From assembly GCA_029820875.1 (NCBI GenBank), contig JALGUK010000010.1:1-23456 (forward strand): DNA of 23,456 nucleotides. Reading direction: 5' to 3'. The position numbers were made by a program, and so were the translations under genes. The notes beneath the pieces were generated by a model. The model was given only the letters and a program-made list of their open reading frames with translations. It ran no database searches and was not told the DNA's origin. Origin of the DNA: Candidatus Zipacnadia bacterium (lineage in GTDB: Bacteria; Armatimonadota; UBA5377; JALGUK01). Shown in pieces: positions 15,421 through 23,017 of the stretch; position 1 is the first letter of the stretch; every line of letters begins with the position of its first letter.

Positions 15421-17757
15421 ATGGCGAGACGTAGTAACCGAGAAGAATCCACTCCCGCAATCATCGTGGAATCCCCTGCAAAAGTGCGGACGATTCAGAA
15501 GTTCCTGGGCGATCGCTTCAAGGTTCTCTCATCGGTCGGCCATGTACGCGATTTGCCTGAGAATAAGTTGGGAGTGGACGTCGAACACGATTTCCAGCCG
15601 CAATATCAGGTGATTCCCAGACAGCGCAAAACCATCAAAGCCCTTCGCAAGGGCGTGGACGGTGCCAGGCCGGTTTATCTGGCCTCGGACCCCGACCGCG
15701 AGGGTGAGGCCATCGCATGGCACCTGGCGCAAACGTTGGAGCTTGAAGACCCCAAGCGAATCACATTCAATGAGATTACCAAGAGGGCCGTTGAACAGGC
15801 GTTGAAATCGCCTGGTTCGATAAACATGGACCTGGTCAACGCGCAGCAGGCCCGTCGGGTGCTGGACAGGCTTGTCGGATACGAGATGAGTCCGATCTTG
15901 TGGAAACGCATCAAGGGCCGAAAGGACCTTTCCGCGGGCCGCGTGCAGTCGGTGGCTCTTCGGCTGGTGTGCGAGCGCGAGCGTGAGATTCGCGCATTCA
16001 GACCTGAGGAAAGTTGGCGCATCAGTGCTGAGCTCATGCCGGACGGCCAAGATGAATCCTTTCAGGCGCGTTTGGTCAAGATTCACGGCGAGGACCCGAA
16101 GATTCCATCTGCGGAGGAAGCCAAGCGCGTTCGGGCTGCTGTCTCCGAATTGGCCTATTCGGTCGCTGGTATTACCAAGAAGCGACGTCTTCGAAACGCC
16201 CCGCCCCCCTTCCGTACCAGCGTCCTGCAGCAGCAGGCATCCTCACGCCTGGGATTCTCCGCTCGTAAGACGATGATGCTCGCTCAACAGCTTTACGAGG
16301 GCGTCGAACTGGGTGCTGAAGGAGCCGTAGCGCTTATTACGTACATGCGCACCGATTCAACGCGCGTATCGGAAACGGCCAAACAAATGGCCAAACAGGT
16401 TATACTCGAGCGTTTCGGGGACCAATATCTGGGTACAGACAAACGGAAGCAAAGGGCAGTTCGCGGCGCCCAGGAGGCGCATGAGGCGATCCGGCCAACC
16501 GACCCTGCGCGGGACCCGGACCAGGTGGCACCATACCTGACCAAAGACCAGCTCGCGCTGTATCGCCTGATCTGGAGCCGCTTTCTCGGAAGTCAGATGG
16601 CGCCGGCCCAATATGAGCAGACTACGGTGGATATCGCCGCCGACGGGTATGACTTCCGCGCTACGGCCAGCATCCTGGTATTCCCGGGGTTTATGGCAGC
16701 TTATGAGGCGGGCGCGGATAAGGAAGCCGAAGAGAGTGATAATTCATCGCTGCCTGACCTGAAGGAGGGGCAGCCGCTGAAGCTGCTGGCGTTGCGGCCC
16801 AGTCAGCACTTTACAAAGCCCCCGCCTCGATACAACGAGGGAAGCCTTGTTCGCGCGCTGGAGGATAATGGCATTGGCCGGCCCAGTACCTATGCGCCGA
16901 TCGTTGAGACGCTCCGGCGTCGCCGATATGTACGTATGGACGGTCGCAACTTCGTGCCCACGCCTCTCGGGTTTGCGGTGTCGGACTTTCTGGTCGAGCA
17001 CTTCCCGGAGGTCATGGATGTAGAGTTCACCGCCGGAATTGAGAAACAGCTTGATGAAGTGGAAGCCGGCAAGCGCGAGTGGGTGGATTTGCTAAAACAA
17101 TTCTACGAAGGCTTCCAGAAGGCGGTGAAACACGCCCAAACAAACCAGCCGAGGAAACTGGAGGAGAAATGTCCTGTGTGCGGTGGCGAGCTTGTTGAGC
17201 GTATCAGCGAGTTCGGGAAATTTATCGGTTGTTCGAACTATCCCGATTGTCAGTATACACGTCGAGAGGATGAACCGAAGGAATCTCGGGTCCCGCCACC
17301 GTACGCGGAGCCGTGTCCGAAATGCGGGTCGGTGGTGTATCTGGAGCGCCGAGATGACCAGTGGTACTATCGGTGTCTGGAGGCGCCGGACTGCGACTTC
17401 GAGGAAAAGGTGCCGCAGGAGAAGGAAGACGAGAATGGCCCGATAGGCGAGAAGTGCCCGGAGTGCGGCAGGGAACTCGTCGTGCGTACAGGCCGGAACG
17501 GGAAGTTCATAGGTTGCTCGGGCTATCCGGAATGTACCTATACCCGAAACCTGCACGGCGAACGGAAGGCGCGCAAGCGCCCCGCTCGCCAAACAAACAT
17601 CAAGTGCGACAAGTGCGGAAAGCCTATGGTGATTCGCACGAGCAAACGAGGGAAGTTCCTGGGTTGCTCCGGCTACCCGAAATGCCGCAACACTATGCCC
17701 ATCGAAGCTCTCGACCGCAACGAGTCCGATGAAGACGCCGCCCATGCAGACCGGTAG
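15421..17757 (+). CDS. topA: DNA topoisomerase I (type IA)
   Basis: TopA relaxes negative supercoils through a 5'-phosphotyrosine intermediate. Starting at ATG 15421 the protein has 778 residues. The TOPRIM domain begins IIVESPAK and carries D90-P-D92-R-E94-G-E, the magnesium site. The catalytic tyrosine is Y308 in ITYMRTDSTRVS. The C-terminal 190 residues hold four zinc-ribbon modules, each beginning C-x2-C and ending in a C-containing turn such as GKFIGCSNYPDC (first Cys 584); the second is divergent (DDQWYYRCLEAPDC). ATG 15400 is an alternative start 7 codons upstream but lacks a ribosome-binding site; 15421 has gggtgga about 8 bases before it. All catalytic features are intact. Confidence 0.97.
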   Translation: MARRSNREESTPAIIVESPAKVRTIQKFLGDRFKVLSSVGHVRDLPENKLGVDVEHDFQPQYQVIPRQRKTIKALRKGVDGARPVYLASDPDREGEAIAWHLAQTLELEDPKRITFNEITKRAVEQALKSPGSINMDLVNAQQARRVLDRLVGYEMSPILWKRIKGRKDLSAGRVQSVALRLVCEREREIRAFRPEESWRISAELMPDGQDESFQARLVKIHGEDPKIPSAEEAKRVRAAVSELAYSVAGITKKRRLRNAPPPFRTSVLQQQASSRLGFSARKTMMLAQQLYEGVELGAEGAVALITYMRTDSTRVSETAKQMAKQVILERFGDQYLGTDKRKQRAVRGAQEAHEAIRPTDPARDPDQVAPYLTKDQLALYRLIWSRFLGSQMAPAQYEQTTVDIAADGYDFRATASILVFPGFMAAYEAGADKEAEESDNSSLPDLKEGQPLKLLALRPSQHFTKPPPRYNEGSLVRALEDNGIGRPSTYAPIVETLRRRRYVRMDGRNFVPTPLGFAVSDFLVEHFPEVMDVEFTAGIEKQLDEVEAGKREWVDLLKQFYEGFQKAVKHAQTNQPRKLEEKCPVCGGELVERISEFGKFIGCSNYPDCQYTRREDEPKESRVPPPYAEPCPKCGSVVYLERRDDQWYYRCLEAPDCDFEEKVPQEKEDENGPIGEKCPECGRELVVRTGRNGKFIGCSGYPECTYTRNLHGERKARKRPARQTNIKCDKCGKPMVIRTSKRGKFLGCSGYPKCRNTMPIEALDRNESDEDAAHADR

Positions 17758-17764
17758 GCGGCCA

Positions 17765-17781
17765 GGGGCCTGTTTGGCCCC
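17765..17781 (+). other. GC-rich hairpin just after topA
   Basis: ggggcc (17765-17770) pairs perfectly with ggcccc (17776-17781) around loop tgttt, 7 bases after the topA stop. It has no T-tract, so termination would be factor-assisted at best. Confidence 0.45.
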
Positions 17782-17918
17782 GCTCGCGAATGTGTGACGG
17801 GTGGAGCACAATGCGGTATCGTGAAAGCATCAGTAGATGGCTGCATCAACCGGTCAGAACTTGACTTCGCATCCGATGGTATGCCTAAGACCAAGCAACC
17901 GTGCATCCGAGGTATCCG

Positions 17919-18920
17919 ATGAGTCCTACGCGACAGCTCCAGATGGCCCTGGTCTGCCTGTTTGCGCTCATCGCCATGGGGATGCTGGGGTACTGCCAAC
18001 TCGAAGGCTGGACGCCCCTTGATTCCCTCTACATGACCATCATCACCCTCACAACCGTCGGCTTCAGTGAGGTGCATCCACTCAGCCAGCCTGGAAGAGT
18101 TTTCACGGTCGGGCTGATTATGGTCGGCATTTTCTTGGTGACCTGGGTCGCGGCCAGTCTCGTGTCCCTAATCGTCAGCGAAGAGCTTCGCGTGTCAATG
18201 AGGATGAGGCGCATGCAGCGGGACATCAACAAACTCAGCAATCATTTCATTGTGTGTGGACACGGCCGGATGGGGCGCCAGGCTTGCCAGGATTTTCGCC
18301 AAGTCGGCGTCCCATTTGTTGTGGTTGAGAACAATCCCGAGGAAGTCGTACGCCTCAGCGAACGTGACATCCTTTACGTCCACGGAGATGCGACCGAGGA
18401 CGACGTGCTCCGGGCTGCTGGCATCGAAAGGGCGCGCGCGCTGATTGCAGTGGCGGCGAATGACGCGGAGAATACGTTCATTGTATTGACTGCGCGCAAG
18501 CTGAATCCGGACCTGCTGATCGTTGCACGGTCGGTGGAAGAATCAGCGGAAGCCAAGCTGCTGGCCGCCGGTGCTGATCGCGTTGTCTGTCCCTACACGA
18601 TTGGTGGACGGCGCATAGCGGTAGCGGCATTGCGGCCAAGCGTTATGGAGTTTCTGGAAACGGTTATGCATCTGGACAGCGCGGATTTGGCGGTCAACGA
18701 ATATGTAGTTGGTCCACGGTCCCCTCTTGTGGGACGCTCCGTGGTGGAAAGCGCGGTCCGGAAGCGAACAGGCGCTGTGGTGCTGGCGGTCAAACATGTC
18801 GATGATTCCCAGCTTGACACTCGTGTAGACCCCGAGCACCCTCTCGAAGCTGGCGATGTGCTGATCGCCCTCGGAACGCTTGAGCAATTGGACAAGCTGG
18901 CCGAATTGGCGGGAACGTGA
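17919..18920 (+). CDS. Potassium channel with RCK/TrkA-N and TrkA-C domains
   Basis: The 333-residue protein has one M1-pore-M2 unit: helix about 8-26, pore loop with selectivity filter T45-T-V-G-F-S-E51, helix about 61-86. A cytoplasmic RCK domain starts at HFIVCGHGRMGRQA (109-122), a Rossmann fold with a GxGxxG-like nucleotide site that usually senses NAD(H), ATP or ions. A TrkA-C domain occupies about 250-333 and may bind small ligands such as cyclic dinucleotides in relatives. Four subunits make the pore. ATG 17919 is preceded by GAGG at 6 bases; the GTG at 17901 in frame is less likely. The filter reads TVGFSE rather than TVGYGD/E. Confidence 0.93.
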   Translation: MSPTRQLQMALVCLFALIAMGMLGYCQLEGWTPLDSLYMTIITLTTVGFSEVHPLSQPGRVFTVGLIMVGIFLVTWVAASLVSLIVSEELRVSMRMRRMQRDINKLSNHFIVCGHGRMGRQACQDFRQVGVPFVVVENNPEEVVRLSERDILYVHGDATEDDVLRAAGIERARALIAVAANDAENTFIVLTARKLNPDLLIVARSVEESAEAKLLAAGADRVVCPYTIGGRRIAVAALRPSVMEFLETVMHLDSADLAVNEYVVGPRSPLVGRSVVESAVRKRTGAVVLAVKHVDDSQLDTRVDPEHPLEAGDVLIALGTLEQLDKLAELAGT

Positions 18921-19056
18921 GCCGGCGACTATTTGCAGGCGCGATGCGTGGAGTAATGCAGGAAACAGCATCACGGGCGAGGAATGATAGAAGATATCGG
19001 TTGCTCCAGATAGCTGCGATGGTTACGAAACTTGCGACGCAGAAGGGGGGGTGCCC

Positions 19057-20724
19057 ATGCTGCGGCAAGAACCCATAGCGAGGATATTGCTTGAACAGGG
19101 TGTTATCACTGAAGAGCAGTTTAGCCGTGCTGCTGAGGTAGCTAAGCGTTCGGAGCAGTCCATGACGGAAGCATTGCTCGCCGAAGGTGCTGCGACTGAA
19201 AAGCAAGTCACGGCTGCGCTCGGACAGCAATGGGGAGTGCCCTTTGTAGACCTCCATACCACTCGGCCGGAGCCGCAAGCCTGGCAGTTGGTCCCTCCGG
19301 AGGTGATGGACCGCTTCAAACTGGTGCCGCTCAGCGTTGAGGAGGGGCGCCTGCGTCTGGCGATGGCAGACCCACAGAACATTTACGGAATTGACGCTGT
19401 TCGGGCTGCAACCAACTACGCCTATGAGATTGATCCGGTCCTTGGGACGGAGGCCGACATTGTAGCCGCCATCAATGACATTGCAGCCGAACGGGCAGCC
19501 TACAATATCGATCACCTTCTCGGAGGAGAGCCTGAGGAGGCAGCGGAGGCGGAGGAGCTGTTGGACATAAGCGCCCCGATTATGCAGCTTACCAACCGAA
19601 TCATCTTCGAGGCGGCCCGCCGTGGGGCCAGTGACATCCACATTGACCCCGGGCGCCATCAGAGCCGCGTGCGGTACCGAATTGATGGAGTTCTGGAGGA
19701 GATGCCTGACTTGCCTGCCGGGGCGCATGAGCGCATAGTCAGCCTCGTTAAGACCATGGCCGATATGGATGTCCAGAACCGCCGGACTCCTCAAGAGGGC
19801 CGCTTCTCGATGGATATCGAGGGTGTAAGTTACGATTTCCGAGTGGCCACTCTCCCGACCACACGCGGCGAGGTCCTGACCATCCGGGTGCTTCACAAGG
19901 GCGCGGCTGTCCGCGGTCTGGAGACGCTTGGCATGCGTCCGGAGATGATTGCGCAGTTCGACACGTTGATGGACCTCCCCAGCGGTGCGGTCATTTTCAC
20001 GGGGCCGGCCGGCTGTGGGAAGACAACGACTATGTATGCTGCACTCGCGCGCTTGGTCTCCTCCTCTCGCGCCGTCATCACGGTAGAGAACCCGGTGGAG
20101 TTCCAGATTGATGAGGTGAACCAGTGCTCCGTTGATGCCGAGGCCGGACTGGGATTCGAAGAGCTTATGCGGGCGGTGCTGCGACACGACCCGGATGTGA
20201 TAGCCATATCTGAGATACCGCACCTTGAGGCTGCAGAGCTGTTCTGCCGCGCGGCGCGCCAGGGACACTTGCTGCTGACCACTCTTCGAGCGACGGGAGC
20301 CGCAAGGGCATTGACCCGATTGACTGATATGGGCGTGGAGGCGTTTCTCGTCGGCTCCGCGGTCAATGCAGTGCTCGGCCAGGCGCTCGTGAGGACTATT
20401 TGCCCCGATTGCCGCGAACCGTACAATCCGCCTGCACACTTGCTGCGTGCGGTCGGGCTGCCGGAGGATGCGGCATCGGCCGGCACGTTCTATCGAGGAA
20501 GGGGCTGCGACCGCTGTCGCGCAGGCTATCGTGGGCGTACTGCTGTTTTCGAACTATTGGAGCTTGACCCGAGTCTTCGCCAGATGGTCATCAGCGGGGA
20601 ATCTGCCGGTGAAATAACCCGGGCGGCCGAGGAAAAGGGCCTGATGCTGACTATGCGCGAGGATGCCCTTCTGAAGGCGCGTGACGGAATCACCACACTC
20701 GACGAGGTGCTCAGAGTTACGTGA
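19057..20724 (+). CDS. GspE/PilB-type secretion ATPase with divergent motifs
   Basis: These hexameric ATPases drive type II secretion or type IV pilus extension from the cytoplasmic face. The 555-residue protein has an N-terminal MshEN/T2SSE-N domain (about 1-150), then the ATPase. Walker A is G316-PAGCGK322-TT, with the lysine kept. The Walker B/Asp-box segment reads D378-PDVIAISE386-IPHLEAA, where the family usually has GEIRDxETA, so the R-D pair is replaced. The His-box reads GH404LLLTTLR411ATGAARAL instead of GHLVLSTLHTNDA. The C-terminal zinc site is intact (C449-x2-C452, C484-x2-C487). ATG 19057 follows an agaagggggg tract; GTG 19051 is a near alternative. No partner genes of a secretion system are beside it; a pseudopilin-like gene lies 11.7 kb left on the other strand. 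Confidence 0.88.
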   Translation: MLRQEPIARILLEQGVITEEQFSRAAEVAKRSEQSMTEALLAEGAATEKQVTAALGQQWGVPFVDLHTTRPEPQAWQLVPPEVMDRFKLVPLSVEEGRLRLAMADPQNIYGIDAVRAATNYAYEIDPVLGTEADIVAAINDIAAERAAYNIDHLLGGEPEEAAEAEELLDISAPIMQLTNRIIFEAARRGASDIHIDPGRHQSRVRYRIDGVLEEMPDLPAGAHERIVSLVKTMADMDVQNRRTPQEGRFSMDIEGVSYDFRVATLPTTRGEVLTIRVLHKGAAVRGLETLGMRPEMIAQFDTLMDLPSGAVIFTGPAGCGKTTTMYAALARLVSSSRAVITVENPVEFQIDEVNQCSVDAEAGLGFEELMRAVLRHDPDVIAISEIPHLEAAELFCRAARQGHLLLTTLRATGAARALTRLTDMGVEAFLVGSAVNAVLGQALVRTICPDCREPYNPPAHLLRAVGLPEDAASAGTFYRGRGCDRCRAGYRGRTAVFELLELDPSLRQMVISGESAGEITRAAEEKGLMLTMREDALLKARDGITTLDEVLRVT

Positions 20725-20732
20725 AGTCAAAC

Positions 20733-20764
20733 TGCGATAGCCAAGGCGAGTTTGCCTTGTCGCA
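20733..20764 (+). promoter_or_regulatory. Stem-loop abutting the UroD-family ribosome-binding site
   Basis: tgcga (20733-20737) pairs with tcgca (20760-20764), and caaggc (20742-20747) with gccttg (20754-20759), around loop gagttt with a 4-nt one-sided bulge. The stem ends on the first base of the aaggag ribosome-binding site (20764-20769). It may affect translation or mark the upstream gene's 3' end. Confidence 0.45.
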
Positions 20765-20778
20765 AGGAGAATGATGCA

Positions 20779-21837
20779 ATGACCTCCCGTGAGCGGGTGT
20801 TGGCTGCGCTCAACCACGAAGAAACCGACCGAGTGCCTATCCATGACAGCCCCTGGGCATACACCGTCTCCCGGTGGCACAAGGAGGGGCTGCCGCCTGA
20901 CCAGAGTCCGGACCGGTACTTCGGCTACGAGATGGCCTTTCATGGCGCAGACCTTTCCTTCCAACTGCCCCACACGGTGCTGGAGGAGACTGAGACCTAC
21001 ACCATCTACAAGGATGCGAACGGCGCTGTGCGACGCTCCTTCAAGGACCATGAGTCCACCCCGGAGCTGATAGACTTCACCGTCACCAGCCGCGAAATCT
21101 GGGAAGAATACAAGCCCCGCTTAGCATGGAACGACGGCCGTGTGGACTGGGAAAACGGCCTTAAGGCCAACAAGCGCCTGCGCGAAGAGGGAAAGTTCGT
21201 TTGCTACGGCGCCGCCTTCGGATACGATAAAGTGCAGGGGATTGTGGGCAGCGAGCGGTTGCTGATGTCCATGGTGCAGGAACCGGATTGGGTCAAGGAC
21301 ATGTTTGACACCGTGGTTGACATCTTGATTGAGGCCTGCGAACAGATGACGGCCCGCGGCTTCGTGTTCGATGGGGCGTTTGTCTACGACGATATGGGCT
21401 ACCGCAACGCAACGCTGTTTTCGCCCGCCGCTTACCGCGCGCTCGAGTTTCCGTCTCAAAAGCGAATGTGTGATTATTTCCACAGCAAGGGCCTCAAAGT
21501 AATCCTCCATAGTTGCGGGAACGTCAATCAGTTCGTGCCGATGCTTATTCAGGCAGGTTTTGACTGCCTGCAACCGCTGGAGGTCAAGGCCGGCATGGAC
21601 GTAGTGCGGTTGAAAAAAGAGTTCGGAGACCGCCTCGCGTTTATGGGCGGTATTGACGTGCGTGCAATGGCGGCGGACGACCCGGCGGTGATCGAGCAGG
21701 AGATCAGCAGCAAAATATCGGTGGCCAAGGTCGGCGGGGGGTATATTTACCACTCAGATCATTCGGTCCCGTCGAATGTGAGCTTCGAGCAGTACAAGCG
21801 TGTCATTGAACTGGTGCACAAGTACGGAACTTTTTGA
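20779..21837 (+). CDS. Uroporphyrinogen decarboxylase/MtaA-family protein
   Basis: The 352-residue protein begins MTSRERVLAALNHEETDRVP, the standard start of the UroD/MtaA/CmuA superfamily TIM barrel. It has H244-S-C246-G-N, similar to the His-x-Cys zinc site of corrinoid-linked methyltransferases such as MtaA, while classic HemE catalytic motifs (for example the N-terminal RPVWxMRQAG segment) are absent. It is therefore more likely a zinc-dependent methyltransferase-type enzyme than a haem-pathway decarboxylase; no corrinoid protein gene is visible here. aaggag lies 9 bases before ATG 20779. It starts a tight run with MazG-like, MerB-fold and HD-domain genes (gaps 18, 30 and 22 bases). Confidence 0.85.
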   Translation: MTSRERVLAALNHEETDRVPIHDSPWAYTVSRWHKEGLPPDQSPDRYFGYEMAFHGADLSFQLPHTVLEETETYTIYKDANGAVRRSFKDHESTPELIDFTVTSREIWEEYKPRLAWNDGRVDWENGLKANKRLREEGKFVCYGAAFGYDKVQGIVGSERLLMSMVQEPDWVKDMFDTVVDILIEACEQMTARGFVFDGAFVYDDMGYRNATLFSPAAYRALEFPSQKRMCDYFHSKGLKVILHSCGNVNQFVPMLIQAGFDCLQPLEVKAGMDVVRLKKEFGDRLAFMGGIDVRAMAADDPAVIEQEISSKISVAKVGGGYIYHSDHSVPSNVSFEQYKRVIELVHKYGTF

Positions 21838-21855
21838 GTCCAACGGGGTCCATTA

Positions 21856-22146
21856 TTGAGGATATCGGAGTTTCAGAGACGTATCGAAGAGATATACTAC
21901 GAAAGGGACAGTCGCCGCGGCATCGGCGGGACCTTCATGTGGTTCGCCGAGGAGGTCGGCGAGCTGAGCCGTGCGCTCCGGCGCGGGGACCGGGCCGCCC
22001 TGGAGTCTGAGTTTGCCGACGTGCTCGCATGGCTGAACACGCTCGCTTCGATAAGTGGTGTGGACCTGGAGTCGGTGGCGCAGCGGCAATACAGCGGGGG
22101 ATGCCCGAAGTGTGGAAGCACACCATGCGAATGTCCTGAGGACTGA
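21856..22146 (+). CDS. MazG-like nucleotide pyrophosphohydrolase with Cys-rich tail
   Basis: This 96-residue protein has the MazG metal-binding pattern E32-E33-V-G-E36-L and E52-F-A-D55, a helical fold that hydrolyses nucleoside triphosphates to monophosphates with magnesium. Sequences start MRISEFQRRIEEIYYERD. A C-terminal tail CPKCGSTPCECPED has four cysteines (C83, C86, C91, C93) like a small zinc knuckle, an addition beyond the minimal fold. The start is TTG 21856; ggggtc 8 bases upstream can serve as the ribosome-binding site and no ATG fits. It may clean up non-canonical nucleotides. Confidence 0.85.
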   Translation: MRISEFQRRIEEIYYERDSRRGIGGTFMWFAEEVGELSRALRRGDRAALESEFADVLAWLNTLASISGVDLESVAQRQYSGGCPKCGSTPCECPED

Positions 22147-22176
22147 ACGAACGTTTTTGAGACGTGGTGGAGTTCT

Positions 22177-22995
22177 GTGCGCAGAAAACAACCGCCCAAA
22201 CAGGTGCTAAGGCAGCGACGAATGGAAGCCTCGGAGACCAGACGACAAATCGGCATCGGGTTGGGGCTGGTAGCTCTCGGGGTGCTCGTGATATGGCAAG
22301 TGGCTGTCGGGCCGCGAAGCCCCGCGAGCGCCGAGGTCGGGGACATGTCATTCGCCGGCGGATTCGTGGTAAGCCCCAAACTCGATACACTGGAGCTGAA
22401 GCTGCTGGGGCACATTTATGCACCGCTTATTCACGGCCAACCCGCTCCGACATGTGCAAAGCTCGCTGAGAAGCTGAAGATGAGCATCCCCGAGACACGG
22501 GGGCTTCTCGAAGGCCTCCAGAGCAAGGGAGTACTGGTTCTGGACGACGCGGGAAACGTCCTCTTGGCGCCTCCTTTTTCGGCCGTTCCCTCTCATCATG
22601 TGGTATTTCTTCCCGATGGCACGCAGATTTACGCCAGTTCCGCCTGGAAAGCGCTGGCCATTCCGGTTATCCTCGGCTCCGACGCGACCCTCCGCTCGGA
22701 GAGTCCGCAGTTCGGCCGAATAGTCACCGTTACGTTCGGGAAGGGCCGGATAGTGTCAGTGTCGCCACCGGGAGCGCTGCTTTGGATTGTCCGCGGGACA
22801 CCGAAGTCGTTGGGAGGGCGTGACAGTTACCTGGTCACATCCTCACGAGAGCTGGAACTGTGGCAGATAATCAATCCCGCCGCCAAAGACGGCTTTTCTC
22901 CCGCCATCACCGCAGCGAAACGAACGGCCGTGGCGCGCGTTATGGGACGTGTACGGGCTGCTCTCGAGGCGGCGAGAGAAGAGATTGCTTCTTAG
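22177..22995 (+). CDS. Membrane-anchored MerB-fold (alkylmercury lyase-like) protein lacking catalytic residues
   Basis: The 272-residue product has a basic N-terminus and one membrane helix (about 24-45), then a winged-helix-like region (about 88-130: CAKLAEKLKMSIPETRGLLE) and a MerB-type core (PPFSAVPSHHVVFLPDGTQI at 132-151). In MerB the core continues YAWCALD, where Cys96 and Asp99 protonate the carbon-mercury bond. Here the same stretch reads YASSAWK, giving Ser155 and Lys158; the protein's only Cys is C93. Organomercurial lysis is therefore unlikely. GTG 22177 is chosen, with ggag 4 bases upstream. Alignment is by eye to a motif known from memory, so the fold call is moderate; a binding or sensing role is inference. 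It is third of the run UroD-MazG-this-HD. Confidence 0.68.
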   Translation: MRRKQPPKQVLRQRRMEASETRRQIGIGLGLVALGVLVIWQVAVGPRSPASAEVGDMSFAGGFVVSPKLDTLELKLLGHIYAPLIHGQPAPTCAKLAEKLKMSIPETRGLLEGLQSKGVLVLDDAGNVLLAPPFSAVPSHHVVFLPDGTQIYASSAWKALAIPVILGSDATLRSESPQFGRIVTVTFGKGRIVSVSPPGALLWIVRGTPKSLGGRDSYLVTSSRELELWQIINPAAKDGFSPAITAAKRTAVARVMGRVRAALEAAREEIAS

Positions 22996-23017
22996 CCGAA
23001 AACAAATGGAGCATGTA

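Noticed and set aside
18790..20439. Very long open frame antisense to the channel and ATPase genes
   Set aside because: It is opposite to two well-supported genes, has no recognisable motif, and arises from GC-rich codon structure.
20779..21837. Assignment as HemE of the haem pathway
   Set aside because: Classic HemE N-terminal substrate motif is absent and a His-x-Cys zinc-type motif is present.
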